From: Corynebacterium aquatimens
GTDB taxonomy: Bacteria > Actinomycetota > Actinomycetes > Mycobacteriales > Mycobacteriaceae
Direction: 5' to 3'
Assembly: GCF_030408395.1 (NCBI RefSeq)
Contig: NZ_CP046980.1
Location: forward strand, 1,302,001 to 1,366,000
DNA length: 64,000 nucleotides
A program made the position numbers and the translations under genes. The notes beneath the pieces are model-generated. The model had not been told where the DNA came from. It did no database searches and worked only from the letters and a program-made list of their open reading frames with translations. Shown piece by piece: positions 1 through 8,272 of this stretch; the first letter of the stretch is position 1, and each line of letters opens with the position of its first letter.

Positions 1-299
1 ACATTCGGGCGGCCCACAATAGCTACCGTTGGCAGAATCTCTTCAACGTGGTGCTCACCAGCAAAGCCATAGGAGCGCTCAATGCTCTCCCATTCCTCTT
101 CAGTCAGTTCCTCCAGCAGGATGTTGTCGTCGAAGTCGGCTTCTTCAAAGTCCGCTTCGACGAACTCAGTCTCGTCGAAATCCGCTTCGTCGAAGTCCGA
201 TTCATCAAATTCATCATCGCCGAAATCTGCTTCGACGAACTTGGTTTCGTCGAAGCCTGATACACCATTGCTCTCTTCGTCGAAGTCACGCGTGCTCAT
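1..299 (-). CDS. der: Ribosome-biogenesis GTPase Der (EngA), N-terminal part; runs off the window
   Basis: Only the first 99 codons are inside the window. The last residues visible are VAIVGRPNV, the start of the first G1/P-loop of the double-GTPase Der, which acts in 50S subunit assembly. Before the G-domain lies a strongly acidic extension of about 75 residues, with repeated phrases such as FDE, EADF and FDETEFVEADF, not found in the short E. coli-type protein. The ATG start overlaps the cmk stop codon in an ATGA arrangement, so translation is probably coupled. The identification rests on the P-loop and the cmk-der order usual in actinobacteria. Confidence 0.9.
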   Translation of the reverse strand, partial: MSTRDFDEESNGVSGFDETKFVEADFGDDEFDESDFDEADFDETEFVEADFEEADFDDNILLEELTEEEWESIERSYGFAGEHHVEEILPTVAIVGRPN

Positions 300-997
300 C
301 GTGCGCTCCTTTCGATCAGTTGAATCAAGGCCTCGAGGACCTGGTCTTTGGCCATGTCGGAGGTATCGATGATTTCGGCATCCTCAGCGGGGCGCAGGGG
401 GCTTGTCGCGCGGGATGAATCGAGTTCATCGCGGCGCACGACGTCCGCTAGAACGGTCTCATAGTCCGCGTCGCGGCCGGCGGCGACGTCCTGGTCGAAG
501 CGGCGCTGGGCGCGGACTTCAGGGGATGCGGTGAGGAATGCCTTCGCTGGGGCGTCAATCAGCACGACGGTGCCAATGTCACGACCCTCAACGATCGCGC
601 GGTGCGCGTCGGACGCGAGGCTGCGCTGCAGGGCCACGAGATTTTCGCGGACCTCTGGGATCGCAGAAACAGCAGAAACATTCTGTGTGACCTCGCGGCC
701 GCGGATTTCCGCAGAGACGTCTTCCCCATCCAGAATCACGGACTTTGAATCCGGGTCATCGGATACCTCAAGTGGAAGCTCGCGGGTCGCGGCTATCACG
801 GCGGCGGTGTCGTTAGGATCAACGCCGGCGCGCAGGACTGCAAGCGTGGCTACGCGATACATCGCGCCGGTATCCACATACTTCGCGTCGAGCTTCTTTG
901 CTAGCGCGCGGCACGTGGTGGACTTGCCGGTGCCGGAAGGACCATCGACGGCAAGGATCAGGCCGTCATTCGGCATGTTCGAAATAGGGGTGCCCAT
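296..997 (-). CDS. cmk: Cytidylate kinase
   Basis: Phosphorylates CMP and dCMP with ATP in the cytoplasm, for pyrimidine nucleotide salvage and supply. The protein of about 233 residues begins with a P-loop (AVDGPSGTGKST) and then the NMP-binding stretch DTGAMYR, both typical of bacterial Cmk. VEGRDIGTVV and RRFDQD match the CMP-binding and lid regions. Two overlapping starts exist, GTG at 1000 and ATG at 997; the ATG gives a TGATG junction with rluB. It lies between rluB and der, as in mycobacteria and corynebacteria. Confidence 0.95.
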   Translation of the reverse strand: MGTPISNMPNDGLILAVDGPSGTGKSTTCRALAKKLDAKYVDTGAMYRVATLAVLRAGVDPNDTAAVIAATRELPLEVSDDPDSKSVILDGEDVSAEIRGREVTQNVSAVSAIPEVRENLVALQRSLASDAHRAIVEGRDIGTVVLIDAPAKAFLTASPEVRAQRRFDQDVAAGRDADYETVLADVVRRDELDSSRATSPLRPAEDAEIIDTSDMAKDQVLEALIQLIERSAR

Positions 998-2010
998 CAC
1001 ATTTCCACCACCTTGTACAGGGAGGTCAGTTCCGAATCATTCAGCGCGCGCAATGTGCCGGGCTTTTGCTCGCCCAAACGCACGGTGTGGATCTTTGTGC
1101 GCACCAAACGCTGGACCGGGAAGCCCGCCGCCTTCAACATGCGGCGCACGATGTGCTTGCGGCCTTCGTGGAGTTCGACCAAGATCAGCGACTCACCCTG
1201 GTGGGTGTCCACAATGTTGACGTAATCGGCTTTTGCCATCCCGTCTTCCAACTCAATACCCGCGCGCAGCTGCTTGACCAGACCTGGTTTTGCTTCGCCC
1301 TTCACGGTGGCCAGATACGTCTTCGGGACCTCGTACTTGGGGTGCATGAGACGGTTAGCCAACTCGCCATCGTTGGTCAGAATCAGAAGACCTTCAGTAT
1401 CCGCGTCAAGGCGTCCAACGTGGAACAAGCGTTGACCGGCCGTGACACGATCGGCCACGATGTCGCCTACGCAGGGGCGACCGAGCTCATCTTCCATGGT
1501 GGTGTGCATTCCGCGCGGCTTGTTCAAAACGAAGTACTGCAAATCTTCATTCACGTTCACGCGCACGCCGTCAACGCGGATGATGTCCACGTTTGGATCC
1601 ACGCGCACACCCTGTTCGCGCACGATCGTGCCGTTGACCTCGACGCGGCCCTCATCAATCATCAATTCCGCGTGACGACGGGAGGCCACGCCTGCTTGGG
1701 CGAGGGCTTTTTGCAAACGCACGTCGGCGTTCGGGGATTTGGATAGGCCCTTCTTTGCGGGTTGGCCACCGGTTGGGGCATCCCACCAGTTATCGGCCAA
1801 GGGGTGATCGGCTGGCAGTGTGGCCTGTGAGGCACCATCACTATTGCCAGCCTGGGCAGCGCGCTGGCGTTGGGACAGGGAAACGTGTTGCTTCTTGGCC
1901 GGCTTTGCGTTGGAAAGCCGCAGCTTCTCATCCGGTGTTTTCTTCGTGGGGCGCGCTTGCTTATCAGCGCCCCTATCCGGTGTGCCTTCTCGGCGAGCGG
2001 GAGGAGTCAT
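997..2010 (-). CDS. rluB: rRNA pseudouridine synthase, RluB/RsuA family
   Basis: Converts a uridine in rRNA to pseudouridine. The protein is about 337 residues. The first 95 or so are a basic, low-complexity extension rich in K, A and Q. An S4 RNA-binding domain follows (VRLQKALAQAGVASRRHAE...). The catalytic domain carries GRLDADTEGLLILTNDG, which holds the catalytic Asp, and ends with the HEGRKHIVRRML motif. ATG at 2010 is preferred over an in-frame TTG at 2028. It sits downstream of scpB and overlaps cmk, in the conserved parA-scpA-scpB-rluB-cmk-der cluster. The modified rRNA position is inferred only from the family. Confidence 0.9.
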   Translation of the reverse strand: MTPPARREGTPDRGADKQARPTKKTPDEKLRLSNAKPAKKQHVSLSQRQRAAQAGNSDGASQATLPADHPLADNWWDAPTGGQPAKKGLSKSPNADVRLQKALAQAGVASRRHAELMIDEGRVEVNGTIVREQGVRVDPNVDIIRVDGVRVNVNEDLQYFVLNKPRGMHTTMEDELGRPCVGDIVADRVTAGQRLFHVGRLDADTEGLLILTNDGELANRLMHPKYEVPKTYLATVKGEAKPGLVKQLRAGIELEDGMAKADYVNIVDTHQGESLILVELHEGRKHIVRRMLKAAGFPVQRLVRTKIHTVRLGEQKPGTLRALNDSELTSLYKVVEM

Positions 2011-2021
2011 GGTCCCCGATG

Positions 2022-2585
2022 CTACCAAGCATCCTCGATGGAATCGACTTCCGGAAGCAGCGGTGCAAGCTCCGGAAGGCGTTCGAGGGAATCTATTCCA
2101 AGCTGTTCCAAAAACAACTCTGTTGTCACGTATCGGTGGGCACCAGTCGAGGGATCAGGTTCCGCTTCCGCAATCAGGCCGCGGAGGTTCAAGGTGCGCA
2201 TCACCCCGTCCACATTGACGCCGCGCACCGCGGCGACTTGGGCACGCGTCACCGGCTGGCGGTATGCCACCACCGCGAGGGTTTCTAGCGCAGCACGGGA
2301 AAGCTTCGTCGACGATCCGTCGAGAAGAAAAGCCTCCACGGCGTGTGCATTGGCGGGCCGGGTGTAAAGACGCCAGCCCTCGGCGGTTTCACGCACATCG
2401 ATGCCGGAACCGCGGGAGTCACACTCGTTCTTCCACGCTAAAAGTTCACTGCGCACGTCTGCTGGCGACGCACCTAGCGCGCCGGCAAGATCTTCCGTCG
2501 TCGCTGGAGTGTCCAAAATTAACAGCACGGACTCTAACTGCGAGCGCAGTTGGCTCACCATCTGCGTGGAGTAATCAGCATCCAT
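2022..2585 (-). CDS. scpB: Segregation and condensation protein B
   Basis: Winged-helix partner of ScpA and Smc in the bacterial condensin complex, which compacts and segregates the chromosome. The 187-residue product has tandem winged-helix signatures. The stretch SRAALETLAVVAYRQPVTRAQVAAVRGV is nearly diagnostic of ScpB. The ATG is 6 bases from the end of scpA, so the two are probably co-translated. Smc is not in this window. The length is normal for the family. Confidence 0.95.
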   Translation of the reverse strand: MDADYSTQMVSQLRSQLESVLLILDTPATTEDLAGALGASPADVRSELLAWKNECDSRGSGIDVRETAEGWRLYTRPANAHAVEAFLLDGSSTKLSRAALETLAVVAYRQPVTRAQVAAVRGVNVDGVMRTLNLRGLIAEAEPDPSTGAHRYVTTELFLEQLGIDSLERLPELAPLLPEVDSIEDAW

Positions 2586-2591
2586 GGACAG

Positions 2592-3410
2592 CTAGCTCCA
2601 GTTCGCTGCGGCCACCACCGCGGGGTCTACGTCTTTGCCCGTCCACGACAAGTCCAGTGGACCAAGCGATTCCTCTTGGCGCGCATCGACGGCTTGGGCT
2701 TTGTAGAGCTCCAAGATGGCCAGGAACCTCCCGACGATTTCCATCGACCGCGCGCAGTCTTTCGTCACCGTGCTAAAGCTCAGCCAGCTGTGGGCGCCAG
2801 CTAGTTTGAGCTGATCAAGAACTCTGCCAGCTTGTTCCGGAACAGACACAGCCTGGGCGTGCAGGTGGTCCACGCGGACTTCCTCCGGAGGAGTCGGCCG
2901 GAAGACACTTGCCGCGAGCTGCGCGAACGAGTCAGCGGTGTGCCCAAGACTGACGGGTGGAAGAAGCTCACCGTAACGCTCCTCCATCGCGACGGCACGC
3001 GGGTAGCGTCGCTGGGCGCTGAGCTGCCACTGGGCAAACTGACGGGCTACTTCTTGGTACGCGCGGTACTGCAACAAACGCGCGAACAGTAAGTCGCGCG
3101 ATGACAGCAACTCCAGGTCCTCAGCATCCTCATCTTCCTGATTGGGAAGCAATCGGCGTGCTTTCAGGCTCAGCAAGGTGGCGGCGGTAACCAAAAAGTC
3201 AGTCACTTCATCCAAATCCGCGTGATCCCCCAGCATGCGCACGTAGGAGATGAACTCATCGGTGACCTCAGCCAGTGCGACTTCAGTGACGTCCAGCTTG
3301 CGGGCGCTGATCAGGTTCAGCAGAAGATCGTAGGGGCCCTCGAAGTTACCCAGCGCCAGCGTGAAACCGGTGATCTCCGGTTGATACCCGACCCCGTCGG
3401 CCAGCGTCAC
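2592..3410 (-). CDS. scpA: Segregation and condensation protein A (kleisin)
   Basis: Kleisin subunit that bridges Smc heads and binds ScpB. The N-terminal stretch FTLALGNFEGPYDLLLNLISARKLDVTEVAL is the typical ScpA opening, and ATLLSLKARRLLP follows. I chose the GTG at 3410 because it overlaps the parA stop codon in a GTGA junction and gives about 272 residues. An ATG at 3482 would add 24 residues and overlap parA by about 75 bases, which is less likely. The C-terminal winged-helix half is present. Confidence 0.94.
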   Translation of the reverse strand: MTLADGVGYQPEITGFTLALGNFEGPYDLLLNLISARKLDVTEVALAEVTDEFISYVRMLGDHADLDEVTDFLVTAATLLSLKARRLLPNQEDEDAEDLELLSSRDLLFARLLQYRAYQEVARQFAQWQLSAQRRYPRAVAMEERYGELLPPVSLGHTADSFAQLAASVFRPTPPEEVRVDHLHAQAVSVPEQAGRVLDQLKLAGAHSWLSFSTVTKDCARSMEIVGRFLAILELYKAQAVDARQEESLGPLDLSWTGKDVDPAVVAAANWS

Positions 3411-4303
3411 CGGCCGGTCCTCTCCAAAACTTCCAAGGCCAGGTTGCGGTACTGCTCTGCGCCCTGGGAATTCGGTGCCCACGTAATAATCGGCTCCCCG
3501 GCAACAGAGGTCTCGGGGAAACGGACCGTGCGGGTGATCACGGTGTCAAAGACTCGGTCCCCAAAGACCTCAACCACGCGATCCATGACCTCGCGCGCGT
3601 GGGTGGTGCGCCGGTCAAACATGGTCACCAAGATGCCGACGATTTCCAGGTCAAAGTTAATGCGGTCACGCACCTTCTCCACGGTGTCCGTCAGTAGGGC
3701 CAGGCCGCGCAGCGAAAAGTATTCGCACTCCATAGGGATGATCACGCCTTGGGAGCACGCGAGGGCATTGACGGTCAGCAGACCAAGCGAGGGTTGGCAA
3801 TCAATAATGATCACGTCATACTCGCCACGCACCGGCCGCAGCGCGCGGCCCAGAGTCTGCTCCCGACCCACCTCATTGACCAACTGGATCTCAGCGGCGG
3901 AGAGGTCAATGTTGGCCGGCACGAGGTCTAAGCCTGAGACATTCGTGTGCTTGATCGCTGAGTGGATAGACGCCGTGTTATCCAGCATCAAGTCATAGAC
4001 CGTCACCTGGTCTTCGTCGTGGGTGACACCAAGACCGGCAGACAACGCTCCTTGCGGATCAAGGTCCACGAGGAGCACTTTGCGGCCCACTTCCGCAAGG
4101 CACGCACCCAGGTTGATCGAGGACGTGGTCTTCCCCACCCCGCCCTTCTGATTCACCATGGAGATGATCACGGCAGGGCCATGCCGGTCCAGCGGCTTCG
4201 GCTGCGGGAGTTCACGCACCGGGCGCCCTGTAAGGCCAACAGTAGGTTCCGGCAGCAACGACTCCTGCGTTGCGCCTGCACCCGTTTCCGTCGTCCCGGC
4301 CAT
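3407..4303 (-). CDS. parA: ParA-family chromosome-partitioning ATPase
   Basis: A Walker-type ATPase of the ParA/Soj family acting in DNA segregation or positioning. The deviant Walker A motif VNQKGGVGKTTSSINLG is near residue 50. DVIIIDCQPSLGLLTVNAL holds the Walker B and switch II residues. The start at ATG 4303 is supported by an upstream AGGTGG and gives 298 residues; the longer reading frame to 4396 would run into xerD. This is the scpAB-linked ParA paralogue of actinobacteria (like Rv1708), probably distinct from the origin-proximal parAB pair. No parB or parS is visible here. Confidence 0.92.
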   Translation of the reverse strand: MAGTTETGAGATQESLLPEPTVGLTGRPVRELPQPKPLDRHGPAVIISMVNQKGGVGKTTSSINLGACLAEVGRKVLLVDLDPQGALSAGLGVTHDEDQVTVYDLMLDNTASIHSAIKHTNVSGLDLVPANIDLSAAEIQLVNEVGREQTLGRALRPVRGEYDVIIIDCQPSLGLLTVNALACSQGVIIPMECEYFSLRGLALLTDTVEKVRDRINFDLEIVGILVTMFDRRTTHAREVMDRVVEVFGDRVFDTVITRTVRFPETSVAGEPIITWAPNSQGAEQYRNLALEVLERTGR

Positions 4304-4335
4304 CGCGCCACCACCTATCCTTTCCAGCTCACACG

Positions 4336-5331
4336 TTATCTTACACTCTTGTAATTCGTAACTGTGGCCTTTGCGCGGGGGTGACTTGTAGCCCACACGT
4401 CGCGGAGATTCTCCGGACTCACGTGCGTGTAGATCTGAGTGGTGGTCACCGACGAATGGCCAAGGAGCTCCTGGACCGTACGCACGTCCGCACCGCCTTC
4501 GAGCAAGTGCGTGGCAAAAGAATGCCGCAGCGTGTGCGGGGAGATTTTCTTATCTATCCCCGCGCGTTTCGCCGCGTCTTGGATGATCGCCCACGCGCTT
4601 TGGCGCGATAGTGCCTTGCCGCGGGTGTTTAAGAACAGTGCGTGAGACGCCCCCGTCGATAAGCATGGGCGCCCGCGGACAAGATACTCGGCGAGCGCGC
4701 CGCGCGCGGCACCGCCCAAGGGCACGATGCGCTGCTTATCGCCTTTTCCCGTCACGCGCAGGAACGCCGCGTCAAGACCAGCTTGGCCGTCACTGCCGCC
4801 CACGTCATCGCTACTGCCAGCGGCGACGAGCTCGCTGACGTCATCAACGCTGAGCGCTAGCGCCTCAGAGACGCGTGTGCCGGTGGCGTAGAGAGTTTCC
4901 AACAGAGCCTTGTCCCGGATCCCGGTTGGAGTGTCCTCGCTGCACGACTCAATCAGTGCCGCGACCTCGTTGATACTCAAGGTGTCGGGAAGCTTCTCCC
5001 CCGCGCTCGGTGGCGACACGCTGGCTGCGACGTCGGCGGGCACGAGGCCTTCGACGGCAGCGAACTTGTGCAGACCCCGGGCGACCACGAGTGCGCGCCC
5101 AGCCGAGGACGCTGCGAGCGGTGATCTGGTTTTCGATCCCCGCCGTAAATCAGCGACGTAGTCTTCCACATCCGTCGTCGTCACCGCGGCAAGGTCGTCT
5201 TTGCCGCAAGATTCGAGCCATTCCACGTAGCGGTTCGCGTCACGCCGGTAGTTGCTCAGCGTGTGCTGGGACGCGCCCCGTTCCACGGCGAGGTGCTCAA
5301 GCCACAGTTGCGCCACCACCCGGGGTGTCAC
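4336..5331 (-). CDS. xerD: Site-specific tyrosine recombinase XerD
   Basis: Works with XerC at dif to resolve chromosome dimers. The SAM-like core-binding domain is N-terminal (about residues 1-100). The catalytic residues of tyrosine recombinases can be read: R in [10 protein letters not shown] in [22 protein letters not shown], then [15 protein letters not shown] with the H and the nucleophile Y. The GTG start overlaps the nudix stop (GTGA). It has 331 residues, somewhat longer than E. coli XerD, mainly through a Gly/Asp-rich insertion near residue 175. Position next to the nudix gene and upstream of parA matches Rv1701. Confidence 0.95.
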   Translation of the reverse strand: MTPRVVAQLWLEHLAVERGASQHTLSNYRRDANRYVEWLESCGKDDLAAVTTTDVEDYVADLRRGSKTRSPLAASSAGRALVVARGLHKFAAVEGLVPADVAASVSPPSAGEKLPDTLSINEVAALIESCSEDTPTGIRDKALLETLYATGTRVSEALALSVDDVSELVAAGSSDDVGGSDGQAGLDAAFLRVTGKGDKQRIVPLGGAARGALAEYLVRGRPCLSTGASHALFLNTRGKALSRQSAWAIIQDAAKRAGIDKKISPHTLRHSFATHLLEGGADVRTVQELLGHSSVTTTQIYTHVSPENLRDVWATSHPRAKATVTNYKSVR

Positions 5332-5993
5332 GTCGTCCGCTTCTTCATGTCCGGGGTAAAGCCTTCCGCACGGCGTCGGCTAGCCATCGCCGTGGGACGA
5401 AGATCAAAGGGGTCGGTCACGGGACGAGGCTCCGCGCGCTTATCCACGACCTCACACGCCGCGAGGATGCCAGAGATCGCGATCGAATTGATGATCTCAC
5501 CGCGCAGAGTCATCGCGCGCGCCTGATCAAGCGACACCCACGCCAGTTCCATGTCCGCTTCCTCTTCTTCGCCTTCTGGCTTATCGACGATCGTAAGGTC
5601 AGTGGCATAAAACACCCGAACCGCTTCTTCCGCGAAACCTGGTGAGGTGATCAGATCAACTAGGACGTGCCAGTTCGATGCGGTAACGCCTGCTTCTTCC
5701 ACCAGCTCACGCTGGGCAGCGATGAGTTCAGATTCACCATCTATATCAAGCAGGCCGGCGGGCAATTCCCACAAACGGCGCCCTACGGTATGGCGGTATT
5801 GCTCCACCATGGCGATCTCATTGTCCGCGTTCACGGCCACGACGGCGACAGCGCCGAAGTGTTCGACGATTTCGCGCTTGGCGGTACCGCCGCCTGGCAT
5901 CGTGACGGTGTCGCGTCGGACAGCGAGAATCGGTGCGTCGATAAGCAACTGCGAATCGAGCGTCTCAAATCTGTGGCGGGGCGTTTCGCTCAT
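5328..5993 (-). CDS. Nudix hydrolase, ADP-ribose pyrophosphatase type
   Basis: Probably hydrolyses ADP-ribose to AMP and ribose 5-phosphate, inferred from similarity to the Rv1700 type. The Nudix box reads [24 protein letters not shown]; six residues instead of five lie between the first Gly and Glu, a variant I associate with the actinobacterial ADPRase. The 221-residue protein has the usual N-terminal beta domain ([28 protein letters not shown]). It is translationally coupled to xerD. In related genomes pyrG lies directly upstream; here it is replaced by a 22-base gap to the steB-type gene. Confidence 0.88.
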   Translation of the reverse strand: MSETPRHRFETLDSQLLIDAPILAVRRDTVTMPGGGTAKREIVEHFGAVAVVAVNADNEIAMVEQYRHTVGRRLWELPAGLLDIDGESELIAAQRELVEEAGVTASNWHVLVDLITSPGFAEEAVRVFYATDLTIVDKPEGEEEEADMELAWVSLDQARAMTLRGEIINSIAISGILAACEVVDKRAEPRPVTDPFDLRPTAMASRRRAEGFTPDMKKRTT

Positions 5994-6015
5994 GCCACAA
6001 GCCTAGCTGTGTCGC

Positions 6016-6978
6016 TTAGGGCTTTTTCGGTGCGGGCGCAACGGCCGTGGAGGCCGAACCATAGGCGCCGACGCCGCCCCGGATCTGTTCTGCGAGCGCT
6101 AAGACTGTGGAGATGCGGCCCGTTTCCGTGTCCGTGGAATCAACGGTGGAAACGTCTTTCTTAGCAATGTCGTTGCCGCGGATCAGACCGAGCGCACCCT
6201 TTGGTTCCGCCGCTGGGAGTCGACCTGCCAGCACCGCAGAACCACCCGCGTCCTGGACGCCCCACGCGAAGTCAGAAGTGATCACCGCGCCAAAGTCACC
6301 ATCTGCGCGGTTGCCTCCTTGCTCCTTGCCGCCCGTGACCACGATGACCCCGTGCGCGGGTTTGATCGTGCCATCTTCGAACGTTAAGAACCCTTTGTCG
6401 CGCAGAGTGCCCAACGTCAGGGCGCGATCTTCCTCAGTGGCGATCGGCTCACGCGACATCGGATCAATCATGACCGCAGCGCCCACTGCCTCACCGGCGT
6501 GGAAACCGGGTGCTTGGTACTCCTTCGCCAACTGCGCGCCCGCCGGAAGGGACGCCGCGACAACAGCTTGGAGTTCATCCGTTGCTTTAGAGTCCATGAA
6601 TTTATCCGTGAGCGCGATGGTTCCGGCGTTGATACCGCCAGCCTGTTCCGCGAGCCAGCGGATCGTGTCCACGTCTTTCGGATCAGCGTCCGGGGTACTG
6701 ATGATGAGAAAGCCTTTGTCGATCAGCGTGCCTGCAACCAGCTCAGTGGAGACCTGGGAGAGCAGCTCATTCGCGGAATCCGCGGACTTGTTCGCCTCCG
6801 CTTCGCCGCCATCGCTTTTCGACGACGAGGCGCCGCCACCGACGTTGTCATAGCCCAAGTTGGTGATCGGTGCCATCGCTGGAGCGATCACGAGCGTGCC
6901 TGCAGCCAAGCCAATGGCGGTACCCCACGCGAGGCCAGAAATCATCCATCCCGCTTTGCCGGAAGAGCGTTTAGACAT
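6016..6978 (-). CDS. MctB/SteB-type envelope protein (Rv1698-like)
   Basis: 320 residues with an N-terminal hydrophobic segment (about residues 11-35: GWMISGLAWGTAIGLAAGTLVIAP), then a domain exported or facing the periplasm. Position and sequence style match Rv1698, called MctB (copper homeostasis, outer-membrane channel) in M. tuberculosis and SteB (cell separation with SteA) in C. glutamicum. Both roles are from the literature as I recall it; the sequence alone does not decide between them. It follows the steA-like gene with a 30-base gap, which suggests that the two act together. A Ser/Ala/Glu-rich linker is near residues 45-70. Confidence 0.8.
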   Translation of the reverse strand: MSKRSSGKAGWMISGLAWGTAIGLAAGTLVIAPAMAPITNLGYDNVGGGASSSKSDGGEAEANKSADSANELLSQVSTELVAGTLIDKGFLIISTPDADPKDVDTIRWLAEQAGGINAGTIALTDKFMDSKATDELQAVVAASLPAGAQLAKEYQAPGFHAGEAVGAAVMIDPMSREPIATEEDRALTLGTLRDKGFLTFEDGTIKPAHGVIVVTGGKEQGGNRADGDFGAVITSDFAWGVQDAGGSAVLAGRLPAAEPKGALGLIRGNDIAKKDVSTVDSTDTETGRISTVLALAEQIRGGVGAYGSASTAVAPAPKKP

Positions 6979-7008
6979 TGATGCGCCTACTTTCTAACCG
7001 GGTGCCGG

Positions 7009-8220
7009 CTATCGGGACGGGTTGAACCAGCCCTGCACGTGGAGGGCGAAGTTATTCCAGGTGTCAATGAGGTTATCGTTGAAGCTGCCGTTACCGGTCA
7101 GCCCCACGACTAGGATGACGGTCGCGAGCGCCACCAAAATGCCCAGGATTGCCCATGCCCATGCGAATCCACCCGCGTTGGACGGGCGGTACAGGGACTC
7201 AATGACCGCAGCGTCCACGATGCGGTAACCGCCCTTGAGGCGAGTGAGTGCCGCGGCCGGGGTTGCGGACTCTTCCAGCGCGAAGATGCTGTCTAGATCC
7301 AGCTCATCGCCAACGGTGACGATGATTTCGGAGTTGTGGAACACGGCGAGCAAGATCGCCAGGTCAGTCGCAGAATCTGTTGCGGCCGGGAAAGTTCGCG
7401 CGCCAACGCCTAGGTCTTGGATGCGCTCCAGACCAGCCGCGTGCCCGTCAGGGTCAGCGGGCAAGATCACCTTCGCATCGCCGCGGAGGTTGTCGGCGGA
7501 GATCTCCGCCGGGTCACCCACGATGAGATCGCAGGAGTAGCCCAGGTCCAACAGCGTGTCCGCAGCAGCGCCAACACCAATGATCACGGGCTGGAACTCG
7601 CGGATAAAGTGGCGCAGGTTGCCAATTTTCTCGCGCGTGTCCACCGCGGGGCTGACCACTAAGACCTTGCGGCCGTCCATCATGTCGCCGAGGTCGGGCA
7701 CGCCCACGCCGTCGACAAGCAATGGCGATTCAGCGTGAATGAACTCGGTGGTGTTGCCGAAGAACGCCTCCATGTTCTCCACGAGGTTACGCTGCGCAAC
7801 GTCGTACGCATCATCCGCAACATCACGCTCCACCGGCGCTGCTTCGGCTACGAGCTTCTTGCCCACGTAAATGTCGCCGCTGGGGTGCACCGCACCCTTC
7901 TTGCCATCGCGGAACGCGCCGCGCAGCTCCGTGCTGGCGTTTTCAAACAGCGGGATGTCCGCGTCCATTAGCAGCAGAGGACCGTAATTAGGCATCTTGC
8001 CCGTGGAGAACTGCGCGAAGTTAATCACCGCGGCCGGACGGGCGTCGGCCAAGAACTGCGCCTCGCGGCGGCTCATATCCGGCGAGTCAACAACGGCGAT
8101 GTCCCCCGCGCCGAGCTTGCGTAGGCCCCTGCCCTTGCCCTGCGGAGTGCAGTCACGAAGGTTGCCCCCGCGCACGCCGGTACGGCCTTCGGTGTCGGAA
8201 GATGGTGAAAAGACGCTCAT
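7009..8220 (-). CDS. SteA-like membrane protein with thiamin-pyrophosphokinase-like fold
   Basis: 403 residues. The central part (about 170-340) resembles the catalytic region of thiamin pyrophosphokinases (VIIGVGAAADTLLDLGYSCDLIVGDPAEIS), and a single transmembrane helix lies near the C-terminus (about 350-375, AWAWAILGILVALATVILVVGL). Homologues (Rv1697, C. glutamicum SteA) lie beside the MctB/SteB gene, and SteA has been linked to the RipC/FtsEX cell-separation pathway. Enzyme activity is not implied by the fold. The short extension after the helix probably faces the outside. Confidence 0.82.
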   Translation of the reverse strand: MSVFSPSSDTEGRTGVRGGNLRDCTPQGKGRGLRKLGAGDIAVVDSPDMSRREAQFLADARPAAVINFAQFSTGKMPNYGPLLLMDADIPLFENASTELRGAFRDGKKGAVHPSGDIYVGKKLVAEAAPVERDVADDAYDVAQRNLVENMEAFFGNTTEFIHAESPLLVDGVGVPDLGDMMDGRKVLVVSPAVDTREKIGNLRHFIREFQPVIIGVGAAADTLLDLGYSCDLIVGDPAEISADNLRGDAKVILPADPDGHAAGLERIQDLGVGARTFPAATDSATDLAILLAVFHNSEIIVTVGDELDLDSIFALEESATPAAALTRLKGGYRIVDAAVIESLYRPSNAGGFAWAWAILGILVALATVILVVGLTGNGSFNDNLIDTWNNFALHVQGWFNPSR

Positions 8221-8272
8221 GCGCGCAATTCTTACCGACGACGTGGCGAAATTAAGGGAGGCGCGCCGTCAC

